A stretch of DNA of 64,000 nucleotides from Labrys miyagiensis. Lineage in GTDB: Bacteria; Pseudomonadota; Alphaproteobacteria; Rhizobiales; Labraceae. The notes under the pieces are model-generated. The model had not been told where the DNA came from, did not search any database, and saw only the letters and a list, made by a program, of their open reading frames with translations. The position numbers and the translations under genes were made by a program. The stretch is taken from assembly GCF_030160835.1 (NCBI RefSeq), contig NZ_BSPC01000058.1, positions 124,001 to 188,000 on the forward strand, read 5' to 3'. Shown here piece by piece: positions 61,627-64,000 of the stretch (its first letter is position 1; each line of letters starts with the position of its first letter).

Positions 61627-63012
61627 ATGCCTGTCAATTCTGGACCGCCCGAGAATGCGCTGGCGGACCCAAGCTTGCGACGCCAGGGACACAACCACGC
61701 GATCGATGACGCTCTCGCTGAAGCGCGGCAGTCCTACGTTGCGCGCAATACGTTCAGCGGCGCTCTCTTTGAAAGGGCTCAGGATGTGATGCCGGGCGGA
61801 AATACCCGCTCGGCCCTGCACTTCGATCCGTTCCCCCTCTATATGGCCTCGAGCGCCGGCGCCTTTGTTGAGGATGTCGATGGGCACCGCTATCTGGATG
61901 TGCTGGGTGAGTTTACCGCCGGTCTTTACGGGCACAACGATCCTCTCATTCGAGAAGCGGTTACACAGACCCTTGAGGGCGGCATCTCCAACGGCGCTCC
62001 GGGTGAAGCTGAAATCGAGTTGGCCGCACTCATGCGCCAAAGATTTCCGAGCCTGGAGCGCATCCGCTTCTGCAACTCGGGAACGGAGGCAAACCTCTAT
62101 GCGCTGACCCTGGCCCGGGCGGCGACGGGCCGCACCAACCTGGTGTGCTTCAGAGGAGCCTATCATGGTGGGGTCTTCGTCTTCGCTGACGGAGGAAGTG
62201 CCATGAACGCCCCTTTCGATTGGACGGTTTGCCGATACAACGATGCAGAAGAAGCCTCGCATGTGATCGACCAATTGGGACCATCTCTCGCCGCTGTGAT
62301 CGTCGAGCCGATGCTATCGAACGGTGGCTGCATCCCGGCAACAACGGAGTTCTTGCAAGTGTTGCGTGAGCGAACCGCCGCGCACGGCGCCATCCTGATC
62401 TTCGACGAAGTTGTCACCTCGCGCATGGGGGCGGGCGGGCTGCAAGGGCTCTATGGCATTTGCCCGGATTTGACGACCTTCGGAAAATACCTGGGAGGTG
62501 GATTTTCCTTTGGTGCTTTCGGCGGTCGAGCTGACCTGCTCGACCATATGAATCCCATGCGTCCAAATGCGCTGCCTCACGCAGGCACGTTCAACAACAA
62601 TCTGTTTTCGATGCGGGCCGGTGTCGTCGGGCTCGAAAAGATCTATGCCGCCGAGCGGGCAGAGGCATTCCTCCGCACTGGGGAGCGACTGCGGTCTCGC
62701 CTCAACGAGTTGGCCGCGCCTCATGGGCTTGGGGTTCAGTTTACGGGCGTCGGCTCAGCCATGAACATTCACTTCCACAACGGAGAAATACGCTGCCCGG
62801 AGGACATTGCGGTCGAACCGCAGCAATTGTTTCAGCTCTTTCACTTTGATCTTATGGAGAACGGTATCTATGCAGCACGGCGTGGCCAGATAAACCTCAG
62901 TCTGCCGATGGGGGACAAAGAATTCGATACTATTGTCCTGGCCGTACAGGCGTTTCTCGAACGCCGCAGCCCCCTGCTCTCAAATGTCGGAGTGAACGGA
63001 CAATCCCAATGA
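61627..63012 (+). CDS. Glutamate-1-semialdehyde-aminotransferase-like PLP enzyme
   Basis: 461 residues from the ATG at 61627 (GAGGA upstream). Class III aminotransferase fold: MPGGNTRSALHFDPFPLYM, RFCNSGTEANLYALTLARAATGR, FRGAYHGG, IFDEVVTSRMGAGGLQG and the PLP lysine in TTFGKYLGGGFSFGAFGGR; HAGTFNNN follows. It is close to GSA aminomutases but belongs to the catabolic 'aspartate aminotransferase family' branch that transaminates small amino-acid or amino-polyol substrates. It overlaps the GntR gene by 4 bases and is co-transcribed with it. Confidence 0.9.
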   Translation: MPVNSGPPENALADPSLRRQGHNHAIDDALAEARQSYVARNTFSGALFERAQDVMPGGNTRSALHFDPFPLYMASSAGAFVEDVDGHRYLDVLGEFTAGLYGHNDPLIREAVTQTLEGGISNGAPGEAEIELAALMRQRFPSLERIRFCNSGTEANLYALTLARAATGRTNLVCFRGAYHGGVFVFADGGSAMNAPFDWTVCRYNDAEEASHVIDQLGPSLAAVIVEPMLSNGGCIPATTEFLQVLRERTAAHGAILIFDEVVTSRMGAGGLQGLYGICPDLTTFGKYLGGGFSFGAFGGRADLLDHMNPMRPNALPHAGTFNNNLFSMRAGVVGLEKIYAAERAEAFLRTGERLRSRLNELAAPHGLGVQFTGVGSAMNIHFHNGEIRCPEDIAVEPQQLFQLFHFDLMENGIYAARRGQINLSLPMGDKEFDTIVLAVQAFLERRSPLLSNVGVNGQSQ

Positions 63013-63716
63013 CAGCTCCCTCTATCAGCTTCACGCCGAATTTCGAGCATCGCAACCTCGCGGATCAATGCGCGGACCATATCGTCCTGCTGATTGCCAG
63101 TGGGGAACTGCAGCCCGGCCAACGTGTCTTTGAAAAGGATATCTGCGCCCGTCTCGGTGTGAGTCGAGTGCCGGTGCGGGAAGCCTTTCGGATCCTGCAG
63201 GCCCAAGGAGTGATTGCTACCGAACCCAACCGCGGTAGCTTCGTCAATGAGTTCGGCTCGGTCGAGACGGCAGAGCTCCTGGAAGTGCGCCTCAGCGTCG
63301 AGAGGTTGGCGCTGCGCCGATTTTCGGATCGGGTTGCCCAGGGCGAGACAGAACTCGGCATCCTTGAGACTGCGATCGATGCCATGCGTCGTGCCGCACG
63401 TCTGAACGACCAACTGAGTTATTGCCAGGCCGATCTCGCCTTCCATCAAAAGATTGTCGAGCTGTCACAAAGTCATCTGCTTGTGCCCCTTTGGGCTTCT
63501 CTGTCGAGGGGCGTTCTCGTCTTCCTGATGCAGGAGAGAAACGTGCTGTTCGATTATCAGGAATCGATCGAGGAACATGTCTACTTGGTCGAGCTTATTA
63601 GGAGCGGCAGGCAGGCGGCGCTGGATCGAGAGATCGAGCGCCACATCATCAGCAATGTTCGCCGAAAAGCGCATCAGGTAGATGCTGTTCCAGCCAAAGG
63701 TTCGGCAGCATCATGA
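63009..63716 (+). CDS. GntR-family regulator, FadR subfamily (FCD domain)
   Basis: 235 residues. Winged helix near 10-75 (ADQCADHIVLLIASGELQPGQRVFEKDICARLGVSRVPVREAFRILQAQGVIATEPNRGSFV), then an all-helical FCD effector domain (ETAELLEVRLSVERLALRRFSDRV, FHQKIVELSQSHLLVPLWASL, EEHVYLVELIRSGRQAALDREIERHI). The metal-binding residues of FCD (Asp/His) appear present. It most likely binds the GTATAC boxes in the 61332-61626 gap and controls both divergent operons, with a pathway intermediate as effector. Confidence 0.93.
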   Translation: MTAPSISFTPNFEHRNLADQCADHIVLLIASGELQPGQRVFEKDICARLGVSRVPVREAFRILQAQGVIATEPNRGSFVNEFGSVETAELLEVRLSVERLALRRFSDRVAQGETELGILETAIDAMRRAARLNDQLSYCQADLAFHQKIVELSQSHLLVPLWASLSRGVLVFLMQERNVLFDYQESIEEHVYLVELIRSGRQAALDREIERHIISNVRRKAHQVDAVPAKGSAAS

Positions 63717-63718
63717 TT

Positions 63719-64000
63719 ATGAGCAAACGCAAGCTGGGCCGAACTGGCGTCGACCTTTCTCCCGTTGGCCTTGGGGGCGTGCCGCTCGGCGAAATCTATA
63801 AGAAGATCGATGAGCAACAGGCCCGGGCAACGTTGCAAGCCGCGTGGGATCAGGGCATCCGCTATTACGACACTTCTCCGTGGTATGGTCGCGGCCTGAG
63901 CGAATTGCGCTTTGGAGAAATGCTTCGTCAGCATCCCCGCAGCGCCTTCACGTTGTCGACCAAGGTGGGGCGGGTGTTTCGGCGTCCTGCCGATGCCACA
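63719..64000 (+). CDS. Aldo/keto reductase, 3' end outside the window
   Basis: 94 residues seen from the ATG at 63719 (an ATG at 63713 overlaps the GntR stop and adds two residues). KLGRTGVDLSPVGLGGVPLG, then AAWDQGIRYYDTSPWYGRGLSELRFGEML: catalytic Asp and Tyr of the aldo/keto reductase barrel are there. The sequence is like D-threo-aldose (L-fucose) or pyridoxal dehydrogenases of this superfamily. It continues the aminotransferase-GntR operon. Confidence 0.9.
   Translation, partial: MSKRKLGRTGVDLSPVGLGGVPLGEIYKKIDEQQARATLQAAWDQGIRYYDTSPWYGRGLSELRFGEMLRQHPRSAFTLSTKVGRVFRRPADAT

Overview
The window looks like accessory chromosome of a high-GC alphaproteobacterium, most likely in Hyphomicrobiales. 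The reasons are the gene families present (glycerol-type ABC system with a DUF2160 protein, NtaA-type flavin monooxygenases, AcoR-type sigma-54 activator), the codon use and the style of the intergenic repeats. No rRNA, tRNA or CRISPR array was seen. About 50 intact or nearly intact genes are present. Most form substrate-import operons paired with one or two catabolic enzymes, separated by decayed insertion sequences.

Layout. 1-3605: the 3' part of a divergent GroEL-like chaperonin converging on an AcoR-type sigma-54 activator, with an inverted pair of 63-bp palindromic repeats between them; together they suggest that a soluble di-iron monooxygenase cluster lies to the left of the window. 3683-6157: a small hypothetical gene and dusA, whose 5' end adjoins a truncated tyrosine integrase and an IS481-type transposase remnant, i.e. 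the scar of an element integrated at dusA. 6277-11705: secreted protein, DoxX, cytochrome P450, lipoprotein, esterase and two degenerate IS6-family elements. 11717-19700: a Liv-type ABC transporter, an NtaA-type flavin monooxygenase and a divergent SfnB/DszC-like enzyme, a probable organosulfur (or similar) uptake and oxidation unit.

20115-29863: a glycerol-type ABC transporter (two ATPases, two permeases, DUF2160, binding protein) placed between a fused DhaKL kinase and separate DhaM and HPr proteins, plus a small regulator-like gene; this is a polyol/triose uptake and phosphorylation unit. 30320-38064: an oligopeptide-type ABC transporter split around an NtaA/DszA-like monooxygenase and a tandem DUF427 protein, a second candidate organosulfur unit. 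38369-41281: cardiolipin synthase and a third luciferase-like oxidoreductase. 42130-45512: old yellow enzyme, SDR, LysR regulator and VOC protein, with shared GGATA/TATCC palindromes.

46716-53141: a ribose-type ABC transporter, PuuE-like deacetylase/cyclic-amide hydrolase, LhgO-like FAD oxidase and NIPSNAP protein, with a divergent AraC regulator; this is the most coherent candidate for an undescribed pathway. 53266-55612: secreted cupin, repeats, CPBP protease and a hydrolase fragment. 55639-64000: nucleoside hydrolase with a BMP-type nucleoside ABC transporter, diverging from an aminotransferase, a FadR-type GntR regulator and an aldo/keto reductase cut by the window end. Three GTATAC-centred sites in the divergent gap probably bind that GntR protein.

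The organism looks like a soil or plant-associated heterotroph that scavenges many small organics. All substrate assignments are inference from family and neighbours; no database searches were run.
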